DNA from: Flavobacteriia bacterium
GTDB lineage: Bacteria > Bacteroidota > Bacteroidia > Flavobacteriales_D > Crocinitomicaceae
Assembly (NCBI GenBank): GCA_947464135.1
Contig: CANHVK010000009.1
Coordinates: 1 to 52,706 of the forward strand
Direction of reading: 5' to 3'
Length of the DNA: 52,706 nt
The position numbers and the translations under genes are program-made. Numbering within the stretch: position 1 is the first letter of the stretch; every line of letters begins with the position of its first letter. Shown one piece after another: positions 42,969 through 52,010 of the stretch. The notes beneath the pieces are model-generated. The model worked only from the letters and a program-made list of their open reading frames with translations, did no database searches and was not told where the DNA came from.

Positions 42969-43385
42969 ATGGGTAGAATTTTAGCTTTAGATTTTGGTTT
43001 AAAAAGAACAGGGATTGCTGTAACTGATGAAATGAATATTATAGCATCAGGATTAAAAACGATAGATAGTAAAACTTTAATTGATGAATTAAAAATTTTA
43101 ATTTCAAAATATAATATTGTTACAATTGTATTAGGTGAACCTAAACGTCTTGATGGTTCGGATTCTCATATTTCAGAGAATGTACGTTTACTTTTTGAAC
43201 ATTTAAAAAAAACATTTCCAGTTTTACAAATTGTAAAATATGATGAGCGTTTTACTTCCAAAATGGCATCTCAAAGTATTGCTATGATGGGATTGTCAAA
43301 GTCTAAAAAACAAGATAAATCCCTTGTCGATGAAGTGAGTGCCACCATTTTATTGCAATCTTATATGCAGTCTGTTGGGATTTGA
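42969..43385 (+). CDS. ruvX: Holliday junction resolvase-like YqgF/RuvX
   Basis: A 138-residue RNase H-fold nuclease of the YqgF/RuvX family, implicated in 16S rRNA 5'-end maturation and/or Holliday junction processing. It begins GRILALDFGLKRTGIAVTDE (first catalytic Asp) and continues VLGEPKRLDGSDS, YDERFTSKMA (Glu in DERFTS) and DKSLVDEVSATILLQSYM (last Asp). Its neighbour def has its own -7 box. Confidence 0.94.
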   Translation: MGRILALDFGLKRTGIAVTDEMNIIASGLKTIDSKTLIDELKILISKYNIVTIVLGEPKRLDGSDSHISENVRLLFEHLKKTFPVLQIVKYDERFTSKMASQSIAMMGLSKSKKQDKSLVDEVSATILLQSYMQSVGI

Positions 43386-43406
43386 ATTAACAAGTTATTA
43401 TTTTTG
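43375..43406 (+). promoter_or_regulatory. Promoter of def
   Basis: TTG at 43375-43377, a 21-base spacer and TATTTTTG at 43399-43406 fit the consensus. The -33 part lies inside the end of ruvX. The -7 box overlaps a TTG at 43404 that would otherwise be an upstream start. Confidence 0.55.
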
Positions 43407-43427
43407 TCAATCATATATTTAGAGAAA

Positions 43428-44024
43428 ATGATTTTACCTATCGTAGCGTACGGAGATCCTGTATTAAAAAAAGTAGCATTAGATATTGAAGCATCTTTCC
43501 CGAATTTGAAAGAGTTGATTGATAATATGTTTGAAACAATGTATAATGCTCAAGGTGTAGGTTTGGCTGCCCCACAAATTGGACAATCAATACGTTTGTT
43601 TATCGTTGATGGTTCTCCCTTTTTAGCTGATGAAGAAGATAAAAAGGATCCAAGATCAGAGGGTTTAGAAGGATTTAAAAAGGTTTTTATTAATCCTGTT
43701 ATTCATTCTGAAGAAGGGGAAGAGTGGGGATTTAATGAGGGGTGTTTGAGCATACCTAAAATTAGAGAAGAAGTTTACAGAAAAGAAGAAATTTTTATAT
43801 CCTATTATGATGAAGATTGGAATTTTTACGAAAATGTTCATTTTAAAGGGTATGCTGCTCGAATAATACAGCACGAGTATGACCATATTGAAGGGATTCT
43901 TTTTACGGATCATTTATCGATTTTGAAGCGAAAATTACTTACAAAAAAATTAACGAATATATCAAAAGGAGTCATACCTGTTGAATACCGAATGAAATTT
44001 CCTGCTGCCAAAAAATTCAAGTAA
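43428..44024 (+). CDS. def: Peptide deformylase
   Basis: Removes the N-formyl group from nascent proteins. It has 198 residues from the ATG at 43428 (MILPIVAYGDPVLKK). All three motifs are present: GVGLAAPQIG, EGCLSIP (metal Cys) and HEYDH (metal His pair with catalytic Glu). A longer reading from TTG at 43404 overlaps the -7 box and is rejected. An insertion of about 15 charged residues after FIVDGSPF is common in Bacteroidota deformylases. The lipoprotein gene follows one base later. Confidence 0.97.
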   Translation: MILPIVAYGDPVLKKVALDIEASFPNLKELIDNMFETMYNAQGVGLAAPQIGQSIRLFIVDGSPFLADEEDKKDPRSEGLEGFKKVFINPVIHSEEGEEWGFNEGCLSIPKIREEVYRKEEIFISYYDEDWNFYENVHFKGYAARIIQHEYDHIEGILFTDHLSILKRKLLTKKLTNISKGVIPVEYRMKFPAAKKFK

Positions 44025-44025
44025 A

Positions 44026-44601
44026 ATGATTCGACTTTTTATTCCCTTTTTTTTATTTTTTGTTTTTTTTTCTTGTTCTCGAAACAGTGAAAAAAAAGTG
44101 GTTTCTATTGGTTATCAAGGTTCAGATAGTTTAAAAGGGCTTATTCGTATTAAAGAAAAAAATTTAACAAAGTATTACAAGAATTTGGTAGAAGGGGAGA
44201 TTAGCAGTGACACTTTACCAAATCAAATGATAAACGATTTATTGAAAGAGTATCAGGTTTTTTACAAATCCTATCCAAAAGATACACTCTCACCCTATTT
44301 TATTGATAAAATTCATCAATTGCTTACACAAGAAAAACAATATACTTATGCAGTAGACTGGGTTGACACTTTGTTATTTCATTATCCAAATTATCGAAAT
44401 AAAACGTTGGTTTTGTATAGTGCTGCAACTACTTCTGATATGTATTTGTTAGATTCTAATAGAGTTAAAAAGTATTACAGTAGGATGCTTAATGAATGCC
44501 CTAAATTAAAAAATGAGGTTAAAAAACAAATTCAACATAGACTAAAATATATAAGGTTTACTTATAATGAGTATTTCGATAATCAAACTATCTTGAAATA
44601 A
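44026..44601 (+). CDS. Lipoprotein of unknown function, helical (TPR-like)
   Basis: A 191-residue lipoprotein with signal peptide MIRLFIPFFLFFVFFSC (Cys17). The mature part is helical, with spaced Tyr, Leu and Ala residues suggestive of degenerate tetratricopeptide helices (LLKEYQVFYKSYPKDT, YAVDWVDTLLFHYPNY). No named family is recognised. It starts one base after def, so it is co-transcribed. Its location is probably the periplasmic face of a membrane. Confidence 0.7.
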   Translation: MIRLFIPFFLFFVFFSCSRNSEKKVVSIGYQGSDSLKGLIRIKEKNLTKYYKNLVEGEISSDTLPNQMINDLLKEYQVFYKSYPKDTLSPYFIDKIHQLLTQEKQYTYAVDWVDTLLFHYPNYRNKTLVLYSAATTSDMYLLDSNRVKKYYSRMLNECPKLKNEVKKQIQHRLKYIRFTYNEYFDNQTILK

Positions 44602-44646
44602 TTTCTTAAAGAATCTTAAAATCTTCAGAAGAAGAAAATTTAAAGT

Positions 44647-44654
44647 TATATTTG
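44647..44654 (+). promoter_or_regulatory. -7 box of the DUF1573 gene
   Basis: TATATTTG fits TAnnTTTG and ends 27 bases before the ATG at 44682. It contains the TTG (44652) that a longer reading would use as start. Confidence 0.5.
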
Positions 44655-44681
44655 AATTATAAATCTGAAAAAAAAGTAGAT

Positions 44682-45119
44682 ATGAAAATTAAAATTTTTA
44701 TGTTGCCATTAATGTTTTTCTTGTTTTTATTTTCAGGAAAATCTTTTGGTCAATTAAATGGAGCAAAAATTGACTTCAAGAAAGAAACGCATGATTACGG
44801 GAATGTTAAGTTTGGTGGTAATGGAGAATGTAAGTTTGAATTTACAAACAATGGAAATGCACCATTAATTATTTCTGATGCGAAAGGATCTTGTGGATGT
44901 ACAGTTCCTACATGGCCGAAAGAACCAATTCCCCCAGGTGGAAAAGGAACAATTACTGTTAAATATGATACTAAGAGACCTGGACCAATTGCTAAAAGTG
45001 TAACAATTACATCTAATGCTTCAAATGAGCCTACAAAGACTTTAAGAATTAAAGGGAATGTAGCTCCAGCACCTGAAGGAGATTCACCGGTTAATAATGC
45101 TGGACCTAAGGCTAATTAA
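44682..45119 (+). CDS. DUF1573 secreted protein
   Basis: A 145-residue exported protein of the DUF1573 family, an immunoglobulin-like single domain common in Bacteroidota. The ATG at 44682 gives a signal peptide (MKIKIFMLPLMFFLFLFSG, then KSFGQ). The hallmarks are FKKETHDYGNVKFGG, EFTNNGNAPLIISDAKGSCG, CTVPTWPKEPIPPGGKG and VKYDTKRPGP. The role is unknown; the domain resembles Ig-like domains of cell-envelope proteins. A -7 box lies upstream and a strong terminator downstream. Confidence 0.9.
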   Translation: MKIKIFMLPLMFFLFLFSGKSFGQLNGAKIDFKKETHDYGNVKFGGNGECKFEFTNNGNAPLIISDAKGSCGCTVPTWPKEPIPPGGKGTITVKYDTKRPGPIAKSVTITSNASNEPTKTLRIKGNVAPAPEGDSPVNNAGPKAN

Positions 45120-45132
45120 TTTCAAGATATTA

Positions 45133-45172
45133 TATATTTGTAATCCGTTTTCTTAGAAGACGGATTTTTTAT
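45133..45172 (+). terminator. Terminator of the DUF1573 gene, overlapping the pabB upstream region
   Basis: A 12-bp stem with one wobble (45142-45153 with 45155-45166, built on AATCCGT/ACGGATT) is followed by T residues. Directly before it, TATATTTG (45133-45140) fits a -7 box for pabB, so the hairpin would fall at the 5' end of a pabB transcript started there. Confidence 0.75.
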
Positions 45173-45176
45173 TTTT

Positions 45177-46361
45177 ATGAATACGAATTTTGCCTATTTT
45201 CCAAATCAACGATTATTATTTTTAGGATGTAAGGATTTCTTTAAGTCAGAAAAATCTCCTTTAGAAGAAATACAATTATTTATTGATAAGCATCAAGGTA
45301 AATATATCTTTACTGCTTTAGGGTATGATTTAAAAAATCAAATTGAAAATATAACTTCTAATCATATAGATGTTTTTCAATTTCCTGATTTACTATTATT
45401 TGTTCCTGAACAAGTAATCAAAATAGAAGGTGAAGATATTGTTGTATTAGAAGGCAAAAAGGAAATATCTGAATTCGGTAGAACAGTAATCAATAAAATA
45501 ATTAAATCCTGTTCTGTTGATTTTCCTTCTGCTTCTTTGATTCCTTTTATTGAAAAACCAACATATATTCAACGAGTAAAAGAAGTTCAGTCAGAAATAC
45601 AATATGGTAATTGTTATGAGTTGAATTTTTGTCAGCAATATGTTGCTAAAAATGTTGAACCATTCGATACATTTGGAGTTTTTCAGCATTTATATCAAAA
45701 GACAAAGTCCCCTTTTTCAGTATATTTTAAATTTCAAGAATGGGAAGTGATGTGCTTGAGTCCGGAGAGATTTCTTCAGCGCATTGGCAATAAGTTGATT
45801 AGCCAACCAATTAAAGGTACAATTCGTCGTGGGGTTAATGAGTTAGAAGATTTACAATTGCAAAATCAACTTAAAACAGATATAAAAGAACGTTCAGAAA
45901 ATATAATGATTGTAGATTTGGTTCGAAATGATTTATCCAAAATTGCTACAAAAGGGAGTGTCCATGTTGATGAACTATGTGCTATATATCAATTTGAAAC
46001 TTTACATCATATGATTTCTACAATCTCTTGTGAAATTAAATCTGACACCGATTTTATTGATTGTATAAAATCATTATTTCCAATGGGTTCTATGACAGGA
46101 GCACCAAAGAAAAAAGTAATGCAATTGATAGAGAAATATGAAGTTTTTAAAAGAGGATTGTATTCAGGATCGATAGGAATGATTTTGCCAAATGGAGATT
46201 TTGATTTAAATGTAGTTATCCGATCTCTTTTTTATAATAATTCAAATAAATCGCTAAGTTGTGCAGTAGGTAGTGCAATTACTAAAAAAGCAGATCCTGA
46301 AAAAGAATTTGACGAATGTGGTGTTAAGGTTGGAAAATTAATTCAATATTTTCAATCATGA
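45177..46361 (+). CDS. pabB: Aminodeoxychorismate synthase component I
   Basis: Converts chorismate with ammonia to 4-amino-4-deoxychorismate for folate synthesis. The 394-residue protein is of the chorismate-utilising family, shorter than E. coli PabB at the N-terminus. QPIKGTIRRG carries the Lys of the PIKGT motif that distinguishes PabB from anthranilate synthase (PIAGT). ENIMIVDLVRNDLSKIA, GSMTGAPKKKVM and GLYSGSIGMI complete the active site. It overlaps tilS by four bases. pabA and pabC are not in the window. Confidence 0.93.
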   Translation: MNTNFAYFPNQRLLFLGCKDFFKSEKSPLEEIQLFIDKHQGKYIFTALGYDLKNQIENITSNHIDVFQFPDLLLFVPEQVIKIEGEDIVVLEGKKEISEFGRTVINKIIKSCSVDFPSASLIPFIEKPTYIQRVKEVQSEIQYGNCYELNFCQQYVAKNVEPFDTFGVFQHLYQKTKSPFSVYFKFQEWEVMCLSPERFLQRIGNKLISQPIKGTIRRGVNELEDLQLQNQLKTDIKERSENIMIVDLVRNDLSKIATKGSVHVDELCAIYQFETLHHMISTISCEIKSDTDFIDCIKSLFPMGSMTGAPKKKVMQLIEKYEVFKRGLYSGSIGMILPNGDFDLNVVIRSLFYNNSNKSLSCAVGSAITKKADPEKEFDECGVKVGKLIQYFQS

Positions 46362-47617
46362 TTTCAATTAATTCACTTTATAATCGTTGGTCTTTTTTAA
46401 AGGGAAAAAAAATATATGTAGGAGTAAGTGGGGGAGTAGATTCAGTGGTGTTAATGCGGATATTTAAATCATTCGACTTTGATATTACTGCTTTACATGT
46501 TAATTATAAATTGAGAGAGTCAGAGAGTGATAAAGATGAAGAATTTGTAAAGGTGCTTTGCGAAGAGTTGAATATTCCTTTGTTTACAAAACAAATTGAC
46601 ACTAAAAAGTTGTTAGATGAAAAAGGAGGGAATTTACAAGAAGTAGCACGAAAAATTCGATATGAATTTTATCAATCTTTTGTTTATCAACAAAATGATT
46701 CTTTTTTTGCATTAGCCCACCATCAGGATGATCAGGTAGAGACTTTTTTTTTGAATTTAGCACGTAAATCAGGATTGAGGGGTATGTCGTGTATGTTGGA
46801 AGAAGATGGGTTTAAAATCAGGCCCTTATTAAATTATACCAAACAGGAAATCATTGATTTTGCAAAAATAAAGTGTTGGAATTGGAGAGAAGATTTAAGT
46901 AATCAAAGTATAAAATATCGAAGAAATCTTCTAAGAAATAGGTTGATTCCAGAGATGAAAGCAACTAATCCTGAAATACAACATTCTGTTATTGAATTGA
47001 TTCGTTTTTTTCAAGGAAATTTAAAAGATACTCAAAACTCTATTGAAACTCTTTTTGAAAAAGTTAAAAATACTGGAAATATAATTGATTCAGATTTTTT
47101 AAATTTAACTGAAAATCAACAAGTAGAACTTTTGTTCCAATTGGGTTTTGAATCAAATGATATTTCTTCATTTCACAAGTTATTTTCTTCTCAGAAGGGG
47201 AAGTTTATCAAGTTGAAAAATCGATCTAAAGTTTTTAGAGAATCTAATGGTTTTTCTTTTGAAGCATATTATTCTAAAGTTTCATTTCAAATTATTAATA
47301 CTGAAGTAGAAGCATTGCCAATACATTATTCAAAGAGTGAATTTTATTTTGATCAATCTAAGATTAAAGGTGAAATTCGTTTAAGAGAATGGACACAAGG
47401 AGACCGAATCGCTCCAATTGGATTAAAGGGAAGCAAATTAATTTCAGATGTTTTAAACGATTCAAAAATGGCTGCGATTGATCGATTACATTGGCCTATA
47501 TTGATCGACGATGAAGGTATTTTAGCATGTCCTTTAATATCGGTTTCAAAAGAAAAGGTAGCAGATAAAAACACAAAAAAAATTATTTGTATTCGATTAG
47601 AACGAATAACTAGTTAA
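46358..47617 (+). CDS. tilS: tRNA(Ile)-lysidine synthase
   Basis: Adds lysine to C34 of tRNA-Ile (CAU) so that it reads AUA. The 419-residue protein has the PP-loop GVSGGVDSVVL near residue 23, ALHVNYKLRESESDKDEEFV, AHHQDDQVETFFLNLARKSG and RRNLLRNRLIPEM. The C-terminal domain (about residues 330-419) contains RLREWTQGDRIAPIGLKGSK. Its start overlaps pabB, so the two are coupled. Confidence 0.96.
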   Translation: MISINSLYNRWSFLKGKKIYVGVSGGVDSVVLMRIFKSFDFDITALHVNYKLRESESDKDEEFVKVLCEELNIPLFTKQIDTKKLLDEKGGNLQEVARKIRYEFYQSFVYQQNDSFFALAHHQDDQVETFFLNLARKSGLRGMSCMLEEDGFKIRPLLNYTKQEIIDFAKIKCWNWREDLSNQSIKYRRNLLRNRLIPEMKATNPEIQHSVIELIRFFQGNLKDTQNSIETLFEKVKNTGNIIDSDFLNLTENQQVELLFQLGFESNDISSFHKLFSSQKGKFIKLKNRSKVFRESNGFSFEAYYSKVSFQIINTEVEALPIHYSKSEFYFDQSKIKGEIRLREWTQGDRIAPIGLKGSKLISDVLNDSKMAAIDRLHWPILIDDEGILACPLISVSKEKVADKNTKKIICIRLERITS

Positions 47618-47682
47618 TTAATAAGTATCTATTAGATTACTTGTGATAGTACGTAAATCTAATTTATGTAGATTTTTTTTTG

Positions 47683-47690
47683 TATGTTTG
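47683..47690 (+). promoter_or_regulatory. -7 box upstream of the small conserved gene
   Basis: TATGTTTG fits TAnnTTTG and lies 47 bases before the ATG at 47738. No good -33 is seen. The gap 47618-47737 holds nothing else recognisable. Confidence 0.4.
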
Positions 47691-47737
47691 TGTATTAGTG
47701 GAATATTACCTGAATATTAACTGTTAAAATTAGACTT

Positions 47738-48016
47738 ATGGAAATCTCAGAATATAAAACAATAGAGAAAGAAATGGTTTCATCTATGACTTTCAATAAA
47801 GAAATGGAAATTGAGCAACATGAAGATTTGAGGCATCAATTGGAACAGGCTACTCGTTTGGGTAATGGATATCATTCTAAAGTTTCGATTTATTTTCATG
47901 ATGACGAAGGTCCAAAACGTGTAGAAACGACAATTTGGGCAACTGGTTCAAAGTATATTTGTTTAAAAGGTGGAGTTTGGATTCCTATTAGTCGTATTGT
48001 GGAAGTTAAATATTAA
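47738..48016 (+). CDS. Small conserved protein of unknown function
   Basis: A 92-residue soluble protein with no signal peptide or membrane segment. The first half is helical and acidic (EKEMVSSMTFNKEMEIEQHE). The second half is beta-rich (HSKVSIYFHDDEGPKRVETT, then IWATGSKYICLKGGVWIPIS) and ends VEVKY, which could be an Sm-like or small barrel fold. I think it is a conserved Bacteroidota hypothetical, but I cannot name the family. It has its own -7 box and stands between tilS and dsbD. Confidence 0.75.
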   Translation: MEISEYKTIEKEMVSSMTFNKEMEIEQHEDLRHQLEQATRLGNGYHSKVSIYFHDDEGPKRVETTIWATGSKYICLKGGVWIPISRIVEVKY

Positions 48017-48047
48017 TAAAAAAATTAGTAACGTACTTTTTGTTACA

Positions 48048-48076
48048 TTGAGATTATCCGTTTTGTGTTAGTTTTG
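48048..48076 (+). promoter_or_regulatory. Promoter of dsbD
   Basis: TTG at 48048-48050, an 18-base spacer and TAGTTTTG at 48069-48076 fit the consensus well. The dsbD ATG is 38 bases downstream of the box. Confidence 0.68.
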
Positions 48077-48078
48077 TC

Positions 48079-48099
48079 TATCCGAAACGGATTTTTTGC
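48079..48099 (+). terminator. ATCCG/CGGAT hairpin with T-run before dsbD
   Basis: A short stem (ATCCG, loop AAA, CGGAT) is followed by TTTTTT and lies just after the predicted dsbD transcription start. It can terminate readthrough from the small gene upstream. An alternative, longer pairing with ATCCGTTT at 48056-48063 is also possible. Confidence 0.5.
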
Positions 48100-48114
48100 T
48101 TTAAATAAATACTT

Positions 48115-50205
48115 ATGAAGAATTTTGTCGTTAAGTTTTTTTCGTTTATTTTCCTTTTAGTTAGTTCTCAGGTTGTTTTAGCACAATTTGGTCCAGATTG
48201 GCATGATAAAATTTCTTGGGATTTTTCCTTGGAAAAGAAAGATGATTCCCATGCTTTTATTGTTGCATCTGCAAAATTAAAAAAGGGGTGGCATGTATAT
48301 TCCGTTAATCACAATCCTGAAAAGGCAAGTTTTACCGGAGCTCCAACAAAACTAACCTTCATTCCATCTAAAAAATACAAGTTGGTAGGTAAGTTAATCG
48401 ATACTAAAAAACCGCAAACACACAACGATGATTTAGGTCAGTCACTTTATTTCGAAGGTTCTGCACTATTTAAACAAGAAGTTGAATTTTTACAAGATGC
48501 ACCGGTAGATATCGCTTTTACTTATTCATTTATGATTTGTTCTGATGAGTTTGGGTGTTTGCCACCTGTTGATGAAACTTTTAATTTAAAAGCATCAGGC
48601 TATAAGGCTATTAAAATAGAAACTAATTCAATTGATACAACGTCAAAACAAGTTGAAAATAAAACGAATCTTGAAGAAGAAACTAAAAAGATTGATTCAT
48701 CTAAGCAATCAATTAAAAAAACATCTAAACATACAGTTGTACAATCAGAAAAGGTAAAAGATTCTCTTTGGGTTATTTTTCTTAAGGGATTTGGAGGAGG
48801 ATTGATTGCCTTACTTACTCCTTGTGTATTTCCTATGATTCCAATGACTGTTACTTTTTTTACTAAGCGATCAAAAACCCGAGCAAAAGGGATTGCAAAT
48901 GCATTATTGTATGGTTTTTCCATCATTTTTATTTATGTTGCTTTAGGATTATTAGTAACAGCTGCTTTAGGTCCTTCAGGGTTAAATGATTTGTCAACTA
49001 ATGTATGGATGAATCTGATTTTCTTTGCTATTTTCATCTTTTTTGCGATTTCATTTTTAGGAGCATTTGAGTTGCGTTTACCAAATTCTTGGGTAAATAA
49101 AGCGGACAGTAATGCAGATAAAGGGGGGCTTATTGGTATTTTCTTTATGGCTTTTACCTTGAGTTTAGTTTCATTTTCATGTACAGGACCAATTATTGGT
49201 TCATTGTTAGTAGAATCGGCTGCGGATGGGGCAATGTTAGCACCAGCAATTGGAATGGGTGGATTTGCAGTGGCATTAGCGTTGCCATTTGCATTATTTG
49301 CTGTTTTTCCGGGATGGTTAAATTCACTTCCACAATCTGGTGGATGGCTGAATTCAGTAAAAGTTGTTTTAGGATTATTAGAGCTCGCTTTGGCAATGAA
49401 ATTCTTATCAGGAGTTGATTTAGCTTACCATTGGGGAATCCTTACACGAGAATTGTTTGTTGCTATTTGGACAGTGATTTTCTTTATTATAGGGTTTTAT
49501 TTATTAGGTAAATTAAAATTTTCGCATGATTCAAATGTCGAGAAACTGACTGTTACTCGTTTTCTATTTGCTCTATCAGCATTTGTTTTTGGATTGTATT
49601 TATTGCCTGGTATGTGGGGTGCACCTTTACAATTGATTGATGGAGTAGCTCCACCAAGAACGCATAGTGAAGATAATTTCAGTTTTGTTCGAGGAGAATA
49701 TGGAGCATCAACTTCAACAAAAAGTGAAAATTATGAAGCCTTTAAACAATATATGCATCCTGTTTCTGATGGAAGTATTATGGTTTTCCATGAATTGGAA
49801 AAAGCAAAAGAATTAGCGAAGTTAGAGGGAAAAAATATCTTATTAGATTTTACCGGTCATAATTGTGCGAATTGTCGTAGAACTGAATCTAAAATATGGT
49901 TAGATCCAACTATAAAACCATTGCTTCAAGATAGTTTGATAATTGTTTCATTGTATGTAGATGATAGAACACCTTTACCTGTCAAACAACAAAAATATTC
50001 GAAAGCTTTACAAACTAAAATGACTACAGTAGGGATGAAATGGTCAGATTATGAGATTACGCACTACAATCAAATCACTCAACCCTTATATGTTATTATA
50101 GATCAAGATGGAAATGATATTACTGAACCAATGGGATATGAACCGAATGTTGAGAAATATAAAGCCTTTTTGAAAGATGGGGCTTCGAGAGTCTCAGCCC
50201 ACTGA
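48115..50205 (+). CDS. dsbD: Thiol:disulfide interchange protein DsbD
   Basis: Carries electrons from cytoplasmic thioredoxin across the inner membrane to periplasmic thiol proteins. The 696-residue, three-domain protein has a signal peptide (1-23). Its N-terminal domain contains FMICSDEFGCLPPVDE (two redox Cys). A Lys/Thr-rich linker is followed by a core of about eight membrane segments from residue 220, with LTPCVFPMIPMTV and SFSCTGPIIGSLL (the Cys pair of the CcdA-like core). The C-terminal thioredoxin domain contains FTGHNCANCRRTE (CxxC). It has its own promoter. Confidence 0.95.
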   Translation: MKNFVVKFFSFIFLLVSSQVVLAQFGPDWHDKISWDFSLEKKDDSHAFIVASAKLKKGWHVYSVNHNPEKASFTGAPTKLTFIPSKKYKLVGKLIDTKKPQTHNDDLGQSLYFEGSALFKQEVEFLQDAPVDIAFTYSFMICSDEFGCLPPVDETFNLKASGYKAIKIETNSIDTTSKQVENKTNLEEETKKIDSSKQSIKKTSKHTVVQSEKVKDSLWVIFLKGFGGGLIALLTPCVFPMIPMTVTFFTKRSKTRAKGIANALLYGFSIIFIYVALGLLVTAALGPSGLNDLSTNVWMNLIFFAIFIFFAISFLGAFELRLPNSWVNKADSNADKGGLIGIFFMAFTLSLVSFSCTGPIIGSLLVESAADGAMLAPAIGMGGFAVALALPFALFAVFPGWLNSLPQSGGWLNSVKVVLGLLELALAMKFLSGVDLAYHWGILTRELFVAIWTVIFFIIGFYLLGKLKFSHDSNVEKLTVTRFLFALSAFVFGLYLLPGMWGAPLQLIDGVAPPRTHSEDNFSFVRGEYGASTSTKSENYEAFKQYMHPVSDGSIMVFHELEKAKELAKLEGKNILLDFTGHNCANCRRTESKIWLDPTIKPLLQDSLIIVSLYVDDRTPLPVKQQKYSKALQTKMTTVGMKWSDYEITHYNQITQPLYVIIDQDGNDITEPMGYEPNVEKYKAFLKDGASRVSAH

Positions 50206-50230
50206 AGAGAAACAGTTAGAATTAAATAAG

Positions 50231-50267
50231 AAAAGTCCTTATTTTTTTAATTTTAGGGCTTTTTTTA
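50231..50267. terminator. Terminator between dsbD and pepT
   Basis: The stem AAAAGTCC (50231-50238) / GGGCTTTT (50256-50263), with one G-U wobble, has an AT-rich loop and is followed by T residues on the plus strand. It overlaps the last bases of pepT by three. Confidence 0.65.
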
Positions 50268-51515
50268 ATTCCCTTTCTCCTCCCAAATTTGGATTAATTC
50301 CACACATGTATCTACTGCTTTTTGCATGTCTTGAACACTTACATATTCATGACGCGAATGGATTGCCATTTCACCAGTAAAAATATTAGGACAAGGTAAT
50401 CCCATAAAAGAAAGTTTTGAACCATCTGTTCCACCACGAATAATTGTTGCTTCTGTTTCAATACCAATACGTTTCATTGCTTCGATAGCATATTCAGTCA
50501 CGAAAGGAACCGTATTAAGAACTTCTTTCATATTTCTGTATTGCTCTTTTATTTCGAAAGAAGTTTCTAATTCAGGGTAGTTGTTAAGAATAGAATCAAC
50601 GATGTTTTTTAAACGCGTTTCGTGTTTTTCCAGTTTTTTTGTTTCATGATCACGCACGATGAAATTTATCGTAGCGGATTCTAATTCTCCTTTGATGGAT
50701 GTTGGATGAACAAAACCCTCTCTTTTTTCAGTTGTTTCGGGAGACCATTCATTTTTTGGTAATGCAGCTATAATTTCTGAAGCTACTTTTATAGCATTGA
50801 CCATTTTTCCTTTGGCATATCCTGGGTGTGCACTTTTTCCGTGGATTGTAATAGTTACTCCATCAGCTGAGAAAGATTCATCTTCAAGTGAACCTAATGT
50901 ACCTCCATCCAAGGTATATCCGTAGTCCGCATTTAATTTTTCCATATCTAATTGCTCAACCCCTCTACCAACTTCTTCGTCAGGAGTAAATAAAATACGA
51001 ACGTTTCCATGTTTTATTTGAGGATTAGTCATTAAATAATGAGCAAAATCCATAATTATTGCAATTCCTGCTTTGTCATCTGCTCCCAATAAGGTCAGTC
51101 CGCTTGCTGTAACGATATCATCACCAATTTTAGCTTTTAAATAAGGGTGTTTTTCAGTTGTAATTATTTGAGTTGTGTCGTCTGGAAGTGTAATAGGGTT
51201 TCCATCGTAATTTTTATGTACGATTGGTTTTACATTTGTTCCACTACAATCTGGAGCGGTATCCATGTGAGAACAAAAACAAATAGTAGGTATGTCTTTT
51301 TTATCTGAATTAGAAGGAATTGTTGCGTATACATATCCCCACTTATCCATTTCAGCGTCTTTAATTCCCATACCAATTAGTTCTTCAACTAACACTTTTG
51401 CTAAATCTTTTTGTTTTTCAGATGAAGGGAAAGTGGGTGATAGTGGATCAGCAGTGGTGTCGATTTGAACGTATTTAAGAAAACGGTCAAGAACGGTATG
51501 GGTATAGTTTTGCAT
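50265..51515 (-). CDS. pepT: Peptidase T (tripeptide aminopeptidase)
   Basis: A cytoplasmic zinc aminopeptidase of family M20B that removes the N-terminal residue of tripeptides. It has 416 residues, the normal length. Motifs are CFCSHMDTAPDCSGTNV (metal His and Asp), LLGADDKAGIA (bridging Asp), FTPDEEVGRG (catalytic Glu and metal Glu) and GYTLDGGTLG (metal Asp), with IIRGGTDGSKLSF and IHSRHEYVS (last metal His) at the C-terminus. It is a single-gene unit. Confidence 0.97.
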   Translation of the reverse strand: MQNYTHTVLDRFLKYVQIDTTADPLSPTFPSSEKQKDLAKVLVEELIGMGIKDAEMDKWGYVYATIPSNSDKKDIPTICFCSHMDTAPDCSGTNVKPIVHKNYDGNPITLPDDTTQIITTEKHPYLKAKIGDDIVTASGLTLLGADDKAGIAIIMDFAHYLMTNPQIKHGNVRILFTPDEEVGRGVEQLDMEKLNADYGYTLDGGTLGSLEDESFSADGVTITIHGKSAHPGYAKGKMVNAIKVASEIIAALPKNEWSPETTEKREGFVHPTSIKGELESATINFIVRDHETKKLEKHETRLKNIVDSILNNYPELETSFEIKEQYRNMKEVLNTVPFVTEYAIEAMKRIGIETEATIIRGGTDGSKLSFMGLPCPNIFTGEMAIHSRHEYVSVQDMQKAVDTCVELIQIWEEKGN

Positions 51516-51617
51516 TGTATATTTTTTCTCAAAAGTAGGAATTTAAATTTTCATTTCTTTTTTCACAAATGAAAAGAAACAAAAGAAGAGAAATTGTTTT
51601 TTCTTAAGGCTTTTTTA

Positions 51618-51666
51618 TTTATATACATAAATTTCTTAGGTATATAAAAAATAAATTATATATTTG
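51618..51666 (+). promoter_or_regulatory. padR promoter with 9-bp inverted repeat (candidate operator)
   Basis: The perfect arms TTTATATAC (51618-51626) and GTATATAAA (51640-51648) have a 13-base spacer and lie upstream of the -7 box TATATTTG (51659-51666), covering the -33 area. The box ends only four bases before the padR ATG, so the transcript should be leaderless or nearly so. Confidence 0.6.
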
Positions 51667-51670
51667 TATC

Positions 51671-52009
51671 ATGTATTCATCAGAATTAATCAAAGGGACT
51701 TTAAAAACGATCATTTTAAAGTTATTGTCAGAGTCAGACGAGATGTATGGCTATGAACTTACTCAACGAGTGAAAGAACTTACGGGTGGAAAAATTCAAT
51801 TGACCGAAGGTGCGTTGTATCCTACATTGCATGCATTAGAGGCACAAGGAGTTTTGACTACCAATGTGGTAAATGTAGGAAACCGCATCAGAAAGTATTA
51901 TTCGATTACTCCAACAGGAAAACAATTAGCCAATGATAAAGTGAATGAATATGCCGATTTCATCGATACGATGACTTTTCTTCTAGGTTTAAAACCTAAC
52001 ATGGGATAA
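51671..52009 (+). CDS. PadR-family transcriptional regulator
   Basis: A 112-residue winged-helix repressor of the small PadR type. It begins MYSSELIKGTLKTIILKLLS, then MYGYELTQRVKELTGG, the classic PadR start, followed by QLTEGALYPTLHALEAQGVL (recognition helix) and RKYYSITPTGKQLAND (wing). The only C-terminal extension is a short helix. Such regulators usually repress themselves and the adjacent membrane-protein gene, which here starts one base after the stop. A 9-bp inverted repeat upstream is a candidate operator. Confidence 0.95.
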   Translation: MYSSELIKGTLKTIILKLLSESDEMYGYELTQRVKELTGGKIQLTEGALYPTLHALEAQGVLTTNVVNVGNRIRKYYSITPTGKQLANDKVNEYADFIDTMTFLLGLKPNMG

Positions 52010-52010
52010 G